From an uncultured Candidatus Peregrinibacteria bacterium (lineage in GTDB: Bacteria > Patescibacteriota > Gracilibacteria > Peribacterales > Peribacteraceae): a DNA stretch of 19,500 nucleotides. The notes under the pieces are model-generated. The model worked only from the letters and a program-made list of their open reading frames with translations, did not search any database and was not told the DNA's origin. The position numbers were made by a program, and so were the translations under genes. Positions 1 through 7,733 of this stretch are shown here, in pieces. Every line of letters starts with the position of its first letter. The stretch's first letter is position 1. The stretch lies in NCBI GenBank assembly GCA_903822115.1, contig CAIJNU010000099.1:1-19500 (forward strand), written 5' to 3'.

Positions 1-24
1 CGTAGGTTTGTCTTTCATGCCTTC

Positions 25-99
25 TGGTGCTCCTGGCAGGAATTGAACCTGCATTTATCCCTTAGGAGAGGATTGTTCTATCCATTGAACTACAGGAGC
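25..99 (-). tRNA. tRNA-Arg (anticodon CCU)
   Basis: The minus strand folds into a full cloverleaf. The acceptor stem is GCTCCTG/CAGGAGC, with T8-A9, a GTTC/GAAC D-stem, an anticodon stem ATCCT/GGGAT, and a T-stem GCAGG/CCTGC around TTCAATT. The anticodon loop CTCCTAA places CCT at 34-36 (plus positions 64-66), which reads AGG (Arg). The 3' CCA is encoded (25-27). A possible extended -10 (TGC then TATGCT on the minus strand, plus 109-117) lies 9 nt before the 5' end; this is weak. The gene lies just past the end of the dCMP deaminase gene on the same strand. Confidence 0.96.
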
Positions 100-127
100 A
101 GCGGGCAAAGCATAGCATTTCTCCGCT

Positions 128-1150
128 TCACCTAAACTTCTTTCCTTCGTATCGCGTCAGCTTGAGGCCCGTCTGCTGCCCGAGGATTTCCTTGCTGAGG
201 GGATCGTCGTAGTCAGAGTCGTAGACGACGGTATCGATGCCGGCGTTGAGGATCATCTTCGTGCAGATGACGCAGGGGAAGCAGTTGCAGTAGAGCGTCG
301 AGCCTTCGATGGAGATGCCGAACTTCGCCGCCTGCGTGATCGCATTCTGCTCGGCGTGCGTGCCACGACAGATCTCGTGGCGCTGGCCGGAGGGGATTCC
401 CAATTTCTCGCGCAGGCATCCGCCGAGCTGCGCACAGTGCGGAACGCCGCGGGGCGCGCCGTTGTAGCCCGTCGTAAGCTGCTGCTTGTCCTTGGCGATC
501 ACCGCGCCGACCCTGCGACGCAGGCACGTCGCGCGCTTCGCCCAGGTGTAGGCGACCTCCATGAAGACCTCGTGGAAGGAGGGGCGATCCGTGCCGTCGA
601 GCAGCTTTAGAAAGTGATCGAGCTTCGCATCGAGCTCCTCGAGTGTTCCTTCATTGATAATGAAGAAGTCGCAGGTGTCGAGGAGGCGTCGGACTTGCTG
701 GCCGTCGGGTGGCTCGCCAATCCCCTTCTCTCGATTGAGCTTCTCGATGATTTGTTCGCGCGAGAGATTCCCCTCCCTGTTTCGCTTGAGCAGTCGATCG
801 ATGATGACGTCGTCGTGCGCGAAGAGGCCGATCATCTGGAAGCCGGGGAGGCGACGGAGCTCCATTTCCTCCGCGGGGTTGCGTATACCGTCGATGATCC
901 AATCTTTTCCGCTGTTCTGTTCGATGTGCTCGCGCACTTTCGCCGCGAGGACGCCGGCGCCGAACGTCTTTCGCAGTTCATTACCGATGTTCTGGAGATT
1001 CTCGCGCGTGTGTTCCATCCCGCGCTTCGTCGCCTCTTCACGCACGATGTCGGAAAGCGAGAGCATCCCAAAGCCTCGTGCCTGGAGCATCTTCACGATT
1101 TCTCCCTTCCCCGTTCCCATGTAGCCGGTGAGTCCGACGTATCGTGGCAT
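128..1150 (-). CDS. P-loop kinase-like domain fused to dCMP deaminase
   Basis: This 340-aa two-domain protein probably deaminates dCMP to dUMP, feeding dTMP synthesis in the cytoplasm. The N-terminal part (about 1-185) is a P-loop domain, GYMGTGKG at 9-16, followed by SDIVREEATKRG. It resembles the dephospho-CoA-kinase-like / archaeal UPF0200 family; Gly replaces the usual Ser/Thr after the Walker A lysine. The C-terminal part (about 190-340) is a deoxycytidylate deaminase with GYNGAPRG (228-235), HAEQNA (H265 zinc ligand, E267 catalytic) and PCVIC (C293, C296). Extra Cys/His at 239, 245, 258 and 261 may form the second, structural zinc site of this family. The reading frame extends upstream, but the P-loop begins right after Met at 1150, which fixes the start. 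The gene is divergent from uppP with 87 bp between. What the kinase-like domain phosphorylates, or whether it is regulatory, cannot be told from sequence; yeast Dcd1 has a comparable N-terminal P-loop region. Confidence 0.9.
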   Translation of the reverse strand: MPRYVGLTGYMGTGKGEIVKMLQARGFGMLSLSDIVREEATKRGMEHTRENLQNIGNELRKTFGAGVLAAKVREHIEQNSGKDWIIDGIRNPAEEMELRRLPGFQMIGLFAHDDVIIDRLLKRNREGNLSREQIIEKLNREKGIGEPPDGQQVRRLLDTCDFFIINEGTLEELDAKLDHFLKLLDGTDRPSFHEVFMEVAYTWAKRATCLRRRVGAVIAKDKQQLTTGYNGAPRGVPHCAQLGGCLREKLGIPSGQRHEICRGTHAEQNAITQAAKFGISIEGSTLYCNCFPCVICTKMILNAGIDTVVYDSDYDDPLSKEILGQQTGLKLTRYEGKKFR

Positions 1151-1237
1151 GGAGTTAGTATTACGCAGAAGCGACAATGCACAAGGCTGAAAATTGTGAG
1201 TGGTCTGAATACAGCCGGCATGCTTCAATGCTGGCCT

Positions 1238-2005
1238 ATGACATTCCTCCAATCCGGCATCCTCGGGCTCGTCGAGGGCTTCACGGAATTCCTCCCGATT
1301 TCCTCGACGGCGCACCTCATCCTCGCATCCGCCGTACTCAAGATCGCGCAGACGGATTTTCTCAAGAGCTTCGAGATCATCATCCAGCTCGGTGCGATCC
1401 TTGCGATCGTCGTCTACTACTGGAAGTTCCTCTGGCATCACAAGAAGATCTGGCCGACGTTACTCGTCGCATTTCTTCCGACGGCCGTGATCGGACTTGC
1501 GGTGCACTCCCTCGTGAAGAAGTATCTTCTCGGCAATACGTCCGTCGCACTGTGGTCGCTTTTGATTGGAGGCATCGTGCTCATTGTGTTCGAAGTTTGG
1601 CATGGCGAGAAGAAAGACGGCACGTCAGATATCGAGAAGATCACGTACAAGCAGGCACTGTGTCTTGGCCTCTTCCAGTCCATTGCGATCATCCCGGGCG
1701 TCTCGCGCTCGGCGGCGACGATCGTCGGGGGCATGCTTCTCGGCTTTCGCAGGCGCGCGATTGTGGATTTCTCCTTTATGCTCGCCATCCCCACCATGGC
1801 GGCTGCCACGGCGCTGGATCTGGTGAAGAGCGCAGGAACGTTCTCTCTTGCACAGGCGGACCTGCTTGCGGTGGGGTTCGTCGTCTCGTTCGCCGCTGCG
1901 CTCTTTTCCGTAGTGTGGTTGCTCCGTTACATCCGCAGCCACTCGTTCGTCTCCTTCGGCGTCTACCGGATTCTCCTCGCTCTGTGCTTCTTCATTGTGA
2001 GATAA
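1238..2005 (+). CDS. uppP: Undecaprenyl-diphosphatase (BacA/UppP family)
   Basis: This 255-aa integral membrane protein dephosphorylates undecaprenyl pyrophosphate to recycle the lipid carrier used in peptidoglycan and surface polysaccharide synthesis. It carries both family signatures: EGFTEFLPISSTAH at 13-26 and PGVSRSAAT at 153-161, which together hold the catalytic Glu, Ser, His and Arg. Several hydrophobic segments follow (about 52-62, 75-93, 104-120, 141-152, 160-170, 178-193, 207-230, 240-253). Length is near the family norm of 260-270. I chose the ATG at 1238 because it places the first motif as in known members; an ATG at 1220 in the same frame would add six residues. A much longer open frame upstream only reads antisense through the deaminase gene. 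TTCAAT lies 8 nt before the ATG and no Shine-Dalgarno motif is present. Confidence 0.95.
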   Translation: MTFLQSGILGLVEGFTEFLPISSTAHLILASAVLKIAQTDFLKSFEIIIQLGAILAIVVYYWKFLWHHKKIWPTLLVAFLPTAVIGLAVHSLVKKYLLGNTSVALWSLLIGGIVLIVFEVWHGEKKDGTSDIEKITYKQALCLGLFQSIAIIPGVSRSAATIVGGMLLGFRRRAIVDFSFMLAIPTMAAATALDLVKSAGTFSLAQADLLAVGFVVSFAAALFSVVWLLRYIRSHSFVSFGVYRILLALCFFIVR

Positions 2006-2071
2006 AGTCGTGAGATTGGTACCCTGCGCTCCGGACAGGGAGTACACTGAGGTCACTTTTTCCGATGCACT

Positions 2072-3754
2072 ATGCGAAAACTCACCTTCCTTTTTGCTCT
2101 CGGTGTTCTGATTCCGCTCGCGGCGAGCGCGTTGGATTTCACGGATGTCAGTTCTCGCTACAGTGATGCGCCGTTCGCTGCGCCTGATGCTGCTGGTATT
2201 TCTGTGCTCACGAGTATCGGCGCCGTCTCCGGCAATGCCGACGGGACGTTCGCGCCCAGTCGCACGCTCAATCGAGCGGAATTTCTCAAGATTGTTCTCC
2301 TCAGTTCTCCTCATGCGGTCACGGTGACCGCCGGCGATGCCGCTGCATGCTTTCCCGATGTTCGGGTGGCGGATTGGTTCAGTCGTTACGTGTGTCTTGG
2401 GAAGACAAGAGGTGTTGTATCAGGCTATCCAGATGGGGCCTTCCGTCCCGGAAATCCGGTGAACTATGTGGAAGCACTGAAGATGCTCGGAACGGAATTC
2501 GGAGTCGAAAATGCGGTAGTCTCTGCGTCGCGCCCGTGGTATGAACGTTACCTGAGTGCGGCAGCATCGAAGGGGTTGCTTTTTTCCTCATCAATCCGCT
2601 TGGACAGTTTTCTCACTCGCGGACAGATGGCTCGATTGACCGCGGCATATGTCGCCGATGCACAGGGGCAGCTCGCCGCCTATCGGGCGGCGGAGCAGGG
2701 CAGTTCATCTACTTCTTCCAGCATCTCGACCAGCTCGTCTTCAAGTTCGAGCTCTTCGGTTTCCTCATCTTCATCATCCCTTTCTTCCTCTTTGAGTTCG
2801 TCTTCGCAGAGTTCTTCGAGCACGAATATGCTCGGTCTTCCCGCCCGCAGTCACTTTCTTCTCCTCGGACAACTCAGTCAGCCCATTGCCAATGCGACGT
2901 ACACCAATTCTCTCGAGGCAGTCCGTGTGAACTCCATTACAGTCACGCTCAAGAGGAAAATCACTTCCATAGATTCCCTTGAAATCGTCGATCAGAACGG
3001 CGTGGATATCGGGCGGCTCCCTCTCGATGAGGTCTACGATTTAAACGATATGACGTACCGAAAGACTTTTTCGGGTTCTGGGGTGTATACAATCCCGAAG
3101 GGTGCGGAGCGCACGCTTGCGGTGGAAGCGAGGCTTAAGCCCCGCGGAGATGGCGGTATTTCGGGGGAACTCGTCCAGGTGGATACGATTCAGCTCGTTG
3201 CGGAGGGAGAATGGAGCCAGCAGCTCGTGGGGGTGGCTCAATCGAATTTCGTCTTCCCACAGCATCAGACGACGCAGGGAAATATTCTTTCGGTGACGAG
3301 TGCGATGGCTACGAGCGGATCGTTGCCGGTGGGGCCGGCGCAGATGCTCGCGGCGTTTACATTATCGGGGATGGCCGTCTCGGGCGCTCCCTCTCCGCAA
3401 GTGCAAAATTTGGATTTTCAAGTGAACAAATCTTCTGCTGTTACCGTTACGAACTGGCAACTAGGGACGCAGAACAGTTCCGACCGCATTCCATGTTTTG
3501 TTAACGACACGACCGTGAGCTGTCTCACCATTCCCGCGGATATGGGAACCGTAGATGTGACGCAGCCGCGGACGCTGCAGCTCTTTGGTGATGTTGCTGT
3601 CGATCAAGGCGCGACGGATCGGATGCTCCAGGTGCATCTGTCCGATTCGGGCACGATCGGAATGAATGGCGCGGTGCGCTGGACGGACGGCTCCACGTAC
3701 TTCACATGGACGGAGCTTCAAAGCCCCCTCGCCAACGGACCTCTCTGGAAATAA
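2072..3754 (+). CDS. Secreted S-layer-homology (SLH) protein with poly-Ser linker
   Basis: This 560-aa exported surface protein starts with a signal peptide (about 1-20: Arg-Lys, a hydrophobic core, then AASA). Three SLH-like repeats follow. The first is about 22-78 (FTDV...NADGTFAPSRTLNRAEFLKI). The second is about 93-143 (CFPDV...GYPDGAFRPGNPVNYVEALKM). The third is weaker, about 154-196 (WYERYLSAAASKGL...LTRGQMARL). SLH domains usually bind secondary cell-wall polymers. Residues 211-250 form a linker with 33 Ser of 40 (DNA 2702-2821). Residues 260-560 look like beta-rich ectodomains with one Cys pair (C475, C484), which I do not recognise. The gene follows uppP by 66 bp and converges with pyrF, 15 bp away, with no obvious terminator. 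A TACACT hexamer at 2043-2048 may be its -10. SLH anchoring is well supported; the role of the C-terminal half is unknown. Confidence 0.88.
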   Translation: MRKLTFLFALGVLIPLAASALDFTDVSSRYSDAPFAAPDAAGISVLTSIGAVSGNADGTFAPSRTLNRAEFLKIVLLSSPHAVTVTAGDAAACFPDVRVADWFSRYVCLGKTRGVVSGYPDGAFRPGNPVNYVEALKMLGTEFGVENAVVSASRPWYERYLSAAASKGLLFSSSIRLDSFLTRGQMARLTAAYVADAQGQLAAYRAAEQGSSSTSSSISTSSSSSSSSSVSSSSSSLSSSLSSSSQSSSSTNMLGLPARSHFLLLGQLSQPIANATYTNSLEAVRVNSITVTLKRKITSIDSLEIVDQNGVDIGRLPLDEVYDLNDMTYRKTFSGSGVYTIPKGAERTLAVEARLKPRGDGGISGELVQVDTIQLVAEGEWSQQLVGVAQSNFVFPQHQTTQGNILSVTSAMATSGSLPVGPAQMLAAFTLSGMAVSGAPSPQVQNLDFQVNKSSAVTVTNWQLGTQNSSDRIPCFVNDTTVSCLTIPADMGTVDVTQPRTLQLFGDVAVDQGATDRMLQVHLSDSGTIGMNGAVRWTDGSTYFTWTELQSPLANGPLWK

Positions 3755-3769
3755 GTTCTCGATGGGATT

Positions 3770-4621
3770 TCACCTGTCCTTCAAAACCTCCTTGATTTCG
3801 CTTGCCATGGCCTCCGGGGCGCCGCGCGCCGCCTTCTGCCAGTCGTCGCCACTCGATGCGTAGAGGATGCTGCGCGATGCGTTCACGATGGCGCCCTTTC
3901 CTTCGAGTAAGAAGCCGTTTCGTACATCCGCCGCCGTGCCCCCCTGTGCTCCGTAGCCGGGGATCAGGAAGGGGAGGTGTGGCATCAGAGTGCGCAGGTA
4001 CTTCAGCTCTTCGGGGTATGTCGCACCGACGACTGCTCCGATACACGAGAGGCTTGATTCCGGCCCCAAGTCCGCCAATCCCCACGATTCTACAAGCTGT
4101 GCGAGGTGCTCGTGGAGCGATTCGTCTCCGACGGGGAGATCCTGCAACTCCCCCGAACTCTTATTGCTGGTTTTCACGAGGACGAAAATCCCCTTCCCGT
4201 TCGCCGTGCAGCGTTTCATAAAGGGGGCGATGCCGTCGGAGCCGAGGAATGGCGTGACGGTGAGCGCGTCGATCGGTTTATCCGCTCCCAAATATGCCTC
4301 CGCGTACGCCTCGCACGTCGAACCGATGTCATTGCGCTTGCCGTCGGCGATGACGATCAGTCCCCTCTCCTTCGCGTAGGCGCAGACCTCGAAGAACACC
4401 TTCATCCCCTCCCATCCCAGAACTTCGTAGAACGCGAGTTGCGGCTTCACGCAGGCAGCGATGTCTGCGGTGGCGTCGATGATGCCCTTGCAGAACTCCA
4501 ATACTCCTTCGGGGGTCTTCGGCAGCGATACCGGTAATTTAGAGAGCTGCGGATCCAGTCCCACGCAGACGGGAGAGGTCTTGGCTATGCGATCCGCCAG
4601 TGCGTCGCCGAAGTGTTGCAT
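3770..4621 (-). CDS. pyrF: Orotidine 5'-phosphate decarboxylase, type 2
   Basis: This 283-aa cytoplasmic enzyme decarboxylates OMP to UMP, the last step of de novo pyrimidine synthesis. CVGLDPQ (19-25) and VKPQLAFYE (58-66) form the first part of the active site. The catalytic D-x-K-x-x-D is seen as DGKRNDIGST (D93, K95, D98). VTPFLGSDG follows, and the phosphate-binding end has IPGYGAQGG and NASRSILYA. Length and motif order match the longer type 2 (bacterial/mycobacterial) form rather than the roughly 230-aa E. coli form. The ATG at 4621 gives the family N-terminus. TAGGAT lies 6 nt upstream on the minus strand, with no ribosome binding site. The gene comes 46 bp after a secreted-protein gene on the same strand and converges with the SLH gene. 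No other pyrimidine gene is next to it, apart from the dCMP deaminase 2.6 kb away. Confidence 0.95.
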   Translation of the reverse strand: MQHFGDALADRIAKTSPVCVGLDPQLSKLPVSLPKTPEGVLEFCKGIIDATADIAACVKPQLAFYEVLGWEGMKVFFEVCAYAKERGLIVIADGKRNDIGSTCEAYAEAYLGADKPIDALTVTPFLGSDGIAPFMKRCTANGKGIFVLVKTSNKSSGELQDLPVGDESLHEHLAQLVESWGLADLGPESSLSCIGAVVGATYPEELKYLRTLMPHLPFLIPGYGAQGGTAADVRNGFLLEGKGAIVNASRSILYASSGDDWQKAARGAPEAMASEIKEVLKDR

Positions 4622-4667
4622 GTCGCTATCCTAGCGAAAGAGAAACGCGAAGGCACGGGGAGGTTAC

Positions 4668-5660
4668 TTACCGGCTGGCACGGGGCGGTCGGGAGCCGCA
4701 GAGCGAGCGATTGCAGTAACCTGTTCCTTGCGAGGAGGGAACGGGAAAACCCATAATTTTTAAAAAGTCGATAGCATTGGCGGGAACAGACACGGAGATG
4801 GGCAGGGAGCGAACGGAGGAGTCTCCCTGAAAGACGAAACTCCCCGGCCCCATCCCATTGAAATCTTCGGGAGTGATCGTCACACCGACATAACTCTTTC
4901 CTCGCAAAAATTGATCCTGCGGATCGGTAGTCACCACGATGTGAAAATTTACCTTACTAAAGAAAAGTCTCAAGTTTGTGACCTGTTCTTTCTGTTGGCT
5001 CAGATTTTCGATGACACTGTTCAGATGCATATCTCGCGCAATTTTCCGCACCGTTTGGAGCAGGGCATTCACCGCGTCCGGTTTGAGTTGGATCGAATAG
5101 GAAGATCCTCCGGAAGTTTGCGAACGGGTGACGGAGAGCATTGCATCCACCATCTGAAGAAATATTTGCTTCTGCTGATCGGGGGTCAGAGGGGCGGAAT
5201 TGGTGAAGGAATTGGTAAACGACGCCGATGGCGCATACGAGTTTTTTAGCGTCTCACTATTGATGGGACTTGAGTACCATTTTCCTTCAAACTGAGAGAA
5301 TTGCGCAGCCGTCTTCGCGTCGATCATGCTCCCCCTTAAGTCTTTCAATTCGACGTACGCGATTTTGTTCAGAATGCGTATCTCCCCAACGGCCTTAACA
5401 GTCTTTCCTTTCCATGCGGAGTTTAGGGTGATTGCGAGATTCATTTTCAGGGTGTCTGCCGTTTTGCCTTCGACGGATCCCTTCATGGACACCACAGCGG
5501 TGGTATCCTGATACGATTCGTTGATCGTTCCAGAGAAGTCCATTGGTTGGTTTTGCAGCTTGATGCTCATGAGCACGTCACTTGCTTTCGAGAAGTACGC
5601 GAGAGCGGCGACGGGGAGGAATGAGACGAGAATAGTTGCTGCGATGAACGTGCGGCGCAT
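4668..5660 (-). CDS. Secreted protein of unknown function
   Basis: I do not recognise this 330-aa protein. The ATG at 5660 gives a clean signal peptide (MRRTFIAATILVSFLPVAALA, cleavage near residue 21); the open frame upstream of it is low quality, so this start is preferred. The mature part has many alternating polar/hydrophobic stretches (for example TADTLKMNLAITLNS, VKAVGEIRILNKIAYVELKDL), which suggest a beta-rich fold such as the LolA/LppX-like lipid-carrier shape. That comparison is only a shape impression, not a homology claim. There is no lipobox Cys at the cleavage site. Two Cys lie near the C-terminus (CNRSLC). The protein would act outside the membrane. It sits between comM (55 bp upstream) and pyrF (46 bp downstream) on the same strand, and neither neighbour suggests a role. 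Confidence 0.75.
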   Translation of the reverse strand: MRRTFIAATILVSFLPVAALAYFSKASDVLMSIKLQNQPMDFSGTINESYQDTTAVVSMKGSVEGKTADTLKMNLAITLNSAWKGKTVKAVGEIRILNKIAYVELKDLRGSMIDAKTAAQFSQFEGKWYSSPINSETLKNSYAPSASFTNSFTNSAPLTPDQQKQIFLQMVDAMLSVTRSQTSGGSSYSIQLKPDAVNALLQTVRKIARDMHLNSVIENLSQQKEQVTNLRLFFSKVNFHIVVTTDPQDQFLRGKSYVGVTITPEDFNGMGPGSFVFQGDSSVRSLPISVSVPANAIDFLKIMGFPVPSSQGTGYCNRSLCGSRPPRASR

Positions 5661-5715
5661 GTTGCATGAAATGGAAAGTTGAAGACATGGTAGAACATCC
5701 GCGCAAAATAAGTAG

Positions 5716-7215
5716 TTATTCTTGCATTGCGATATTCTGACGGTACTGGAGCGCCTCCGCGATATGAGGGGCGGTGATTGTTTCACTGTCCTCGAGGTCG
5801 GCGATCGTGCGGGCGACTTTGATCGTGCGATGGTAGCCGCGGGCGGAGAGGCCGAGACGTTCGACGGCTTGAGAGAGCAGCTTCTCGCATGCAGCATCGA
5901 GCGGACAGAGGCGGTCGATCTGGCGGACGTTCATTTCCTTGTTCGTGTGGATGGGGAGATCCCGAAATCGTCGAGCCTGTCTCTCCCGCGCTCTGCGCAC
6001 CCGCGAGGCGATCTGCGCCGTCGTGGTTTGCGACTGCGGAAGCCGCCGCAGATCTTCCATGGGTACGGCTTTGACGTCGATGCGCAGATCGATGCGATCG
6101 AGGAGCGGCGGGCTGATCCTGCGCTCGATGCGCTGCTTCCCGCCCGCACTCATCGACGGCGGATTCATCGCCGCGATCATGATGAAGTCCGCCGGGAATG
6201 TGACACTCCCCTGTGCCCGTGTGATGGTGATGGTGCGATCCTCAAGCGGCTGGCGCAGCACTTCGAGTACCTGGGTCGGGAACTCTGCAAGCTCATCGAG
6301 GAAGAGCACTCCCCTATGTGCGAGACTGATTTCGCCCGGCCCCGGGATCTGTCCTCCCCCCACGATCGAGACGCCGCTCGCCGTATGATGAACGAGCCGG
6401 AACGGTCTGCGCGAGAGAAGCGGTGTGTCTTTGGGCAGGAGATTGGCGATGGAATAGATCTGCGTAACCTCAAGAGATTCGTCCATGGAGAGGGGCGGCA
6501 GAATGCCGCGAAATGCGCGCGCGAGGAGCGTCTTCCCCGACCCCGGGACACCACTGAGCAGCACATTGTGGCCGCCTGCCGCCGCAATTTCCATCACGCG
6601 TTTCGCCTGCTCCTGTCCGCGAATGTCGCAGAAATCAATCCCCTCTTCGATATTTCCCGCGCTCGATGCCGGCGGCTCGACGTGCGGAGGTTCCTTCTCC
6701 CTGCGCAGGATCTGGAGGAGGTCTGAGAGGGAAGAGGCGGCGATGATACGGACACCCGGGACGAGCGCCGCTTCCGGCGCATCGACTTCCGGCACGACGA
6801 GCGTCTTGATACCGAGTCGTTCACAGGCGATGGAGGCAGACAGAACACCGGAGACGTGACGCAGTGTCCCGTCGAGCGCGAGCTCTCCGAGGAATGCGAT
6901 ACTCTCCAGCTGGGAAGTTTCGATGGTGACGAGATCGAGACTCAGCAGGATGCCGAGTGCGATCGCGAGGTCGTAGCGCGGACCGACCTTTTTCAAATCC
7001 GCGGGCGCGAGATTCACGGTGAGGATCCTGCCCGTCGGGATGCGATACCCGCTCGAACGTATGGCCATCTTCACGCGCTGCTTGCTTTCCTGCACCGCGG
7101 CGTCGCCCAAACCGACGATGAAGAAGTGTCCCTCTCCCGGAGAGACTCCCACCTCGACGGTAATCCGTTCACTGGTGAGTCCGATGGTGGCGAATGAGGT
7201 GAGAGAGGCGGGCAT
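5716..7215 (-). CDS. comM: ComM/YifB-like Mg-chelatase-family AAA+ ATPase
   Basis: This 499-aa protein has the ComM layout: an N-terminal ChlI/Lon-protease-like domain (about 5-170, with VGLGDAAVQESKQRVKMAI and NLAPADLKKVGPRYDLAIA), a Mg-chelatase AAA+ core (about 190-395) and a C-terminal helical domain (about 400-495, LGLSARGYHRTIKVARTIADL). Walker A is GVPGSGKT (222-229), Walker B is VLFLDE (303-308), and an Arg-rich RIERRISPPLLDRIDL follows. ComM is a hexameric helicase that drives branch migration during natural transformation. Unlike the usual protein, the Cys-rich stretch after MNP (normally CPCG...C.C) is absent: here MNPPSMSAGGKQ runs straight into the RIS motif, about ten residues short. 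I chose Met at 7215 because it matches family N-termini, although the frame is open further upstream. The gene is divergent from yraN. Confidence 0.93.
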   Translation of the reverse strand: MPASLTSFATIGLTSERITVEVGVSPGEGHFFIVGLGDAAVQESKQRVKMAIRSSGYRIPTGRILTVNLAPADLKKVGPRYDLAIALGILLSLDLVTIETSQLESIAFLGELALDGTLRHVSGVLSASIACERLGIKTLVVPEVDAPEAALVPGVRIIAASSLSDLLQILRREKEPPHVEPPASSAGNIEEGIDFCDIRGQEQAKRVMEIAAAGGHNVLLSGVPGSGKTLLARAFRGILPPLSMDESLEVTQIYSIANLLPKDTPLLSRRPFRLVHHTASGVSIVGGGQIPGPGEISLAHRGVLFLDELAEFPTQVLEVLRQPLEDRTITITRAQGSVTFPADFIMIAAMNPPSMSAGGKQRIERRISPPLLDRIDLRIDVKAVPMEDLRRLPQSQTTTAQIASRVRRARERQARRFRDLPIHTNKEMNVRQIDRLCPLDAACEKLLSQAVERLGLSARGYHRTIKVARTIADLEDSETITAPHIAEALQYRQNIAMQE

Positions 7216-7284
7216 TGGAGAGGGGAGTCGTAGAAACCGGGGAAGTGTACTCTCGTCCACCATCTCTCGATCAAGAAAAATTGA

Positions 7285-7313
7285 TGGACGAACGTACACC
7301 TTCTATGTACTAT
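7285..7313 (+). promoter_or_regulatory. Candidate promoter for yraN
   Basis: TGGACG (7285-7290, 4 of 6 to TTGACA) and TACTAT (7308-7313, 4 of 6 to TATAAT) are separated by exactly 17 bp. The -10 ends 6 nt before the ATG at 7320, so transcription would start at or next to that codon. This favours the 7320 start over the ATGs at 7284 and 7305. Confidence 0.35.
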
Positions 7314-7319
7314 AGCCCT

Positions 7320-7724
7320 ATGCTTAGGCAAAAACTTCATGCGCTTCTGAAGGGACGCTGCCACTCGCCTGCAGAGTACATGCGCATCGGAATGGAGGGC
7401 GAACGCCTCGCGGAGCGCTATCTAAAGCATGAGGGATTTCACATTCTGGCGAAGAATGTACGCATGGGTAGAGACGAGATTGATCTCATTGTGAGGGATC
7501 CGGTGGATGACGTTCTTGTCTTCCTTGAAGTGAAGTCTCGTGCACATGCCGATGCGGATTTCCCGGCGATGATGAGTGCGGGGCCAACGAAAATGCGAAA
7601 AATTCTTCGTGCGGCGCGTCGTTGGATAGCGGCTCACGGATATGACGGCGGATACCGCATGGATATTCTCTGTGTTGAGGGCGGGCAGATTACGCAGCAC
7701 CTGCGGGAGGTTTCGTGGGAGTAA
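7320..7724 (+). CDS. yraN: YraN/UPF0102 family predicted endonuclease
   Basis: This 134-aa protein of the UPF0102 family has a restriction-endonuclease-like (PD-D/ExK) fold. The family motif runs G-x-x-GE..A..YL...GF.IL..N.R (residues 24-48: GMEGERLAERYLKHEGFHILAKNVR). It continues with RDEIDLI (51-57; Asp replaces the usual Gly before Glu-Ile-Asp) and VFLEVKSR (67-74), giving the acidic and Lys catalytic-type residues D55, E70 and K72. The C-terminal RMDILCVE is also typical. The biochemical role is not settled for the family; it is often found near DNA processing genes. It lies divergent from comM and converges with pgl over 9 bp. In-frame ATGs at 7284 and 7305 would give 12 or 5 extra residues without family similarity. 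Confidence 0.88.
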   Translation: MLRQKLHALLKGRCHSPAEYMRIGMEGERLAERYLKHEGFHILAKNVRMGRDEIDLIVRDPVDDVLVFLEVKSRAHADADFPAMMSAGPTKMRKILRAARRWIAAHGYDGGYRMDILCVEGGQITQHLREVSWE

Positions 7725-7733
7725 CGGAATCGT

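Noticed and set aside
614..1237. N-terminal extension of uppP
   Set aside because: The extra frame reads antisense through the deaminase gene; family similarity starts at 1238.
2021..2040. uppP terminator (CCCTG...CAGGG)
   Set aside because: Only a 5-bp stem with a 9-nt loop and no U-tract.
2702..2821. Simple-sequence repeat or CRISPR-like array
   Set aside because: It is the in-frame poly-Ser linker of the SLH protein with mixed Ser codons and no regular DNA repeat unit.
5722..6726. 334-codon plus-strand frame over comM
   Set aside because: Shadow of comM; charged, low-quality composition and no family motifs.
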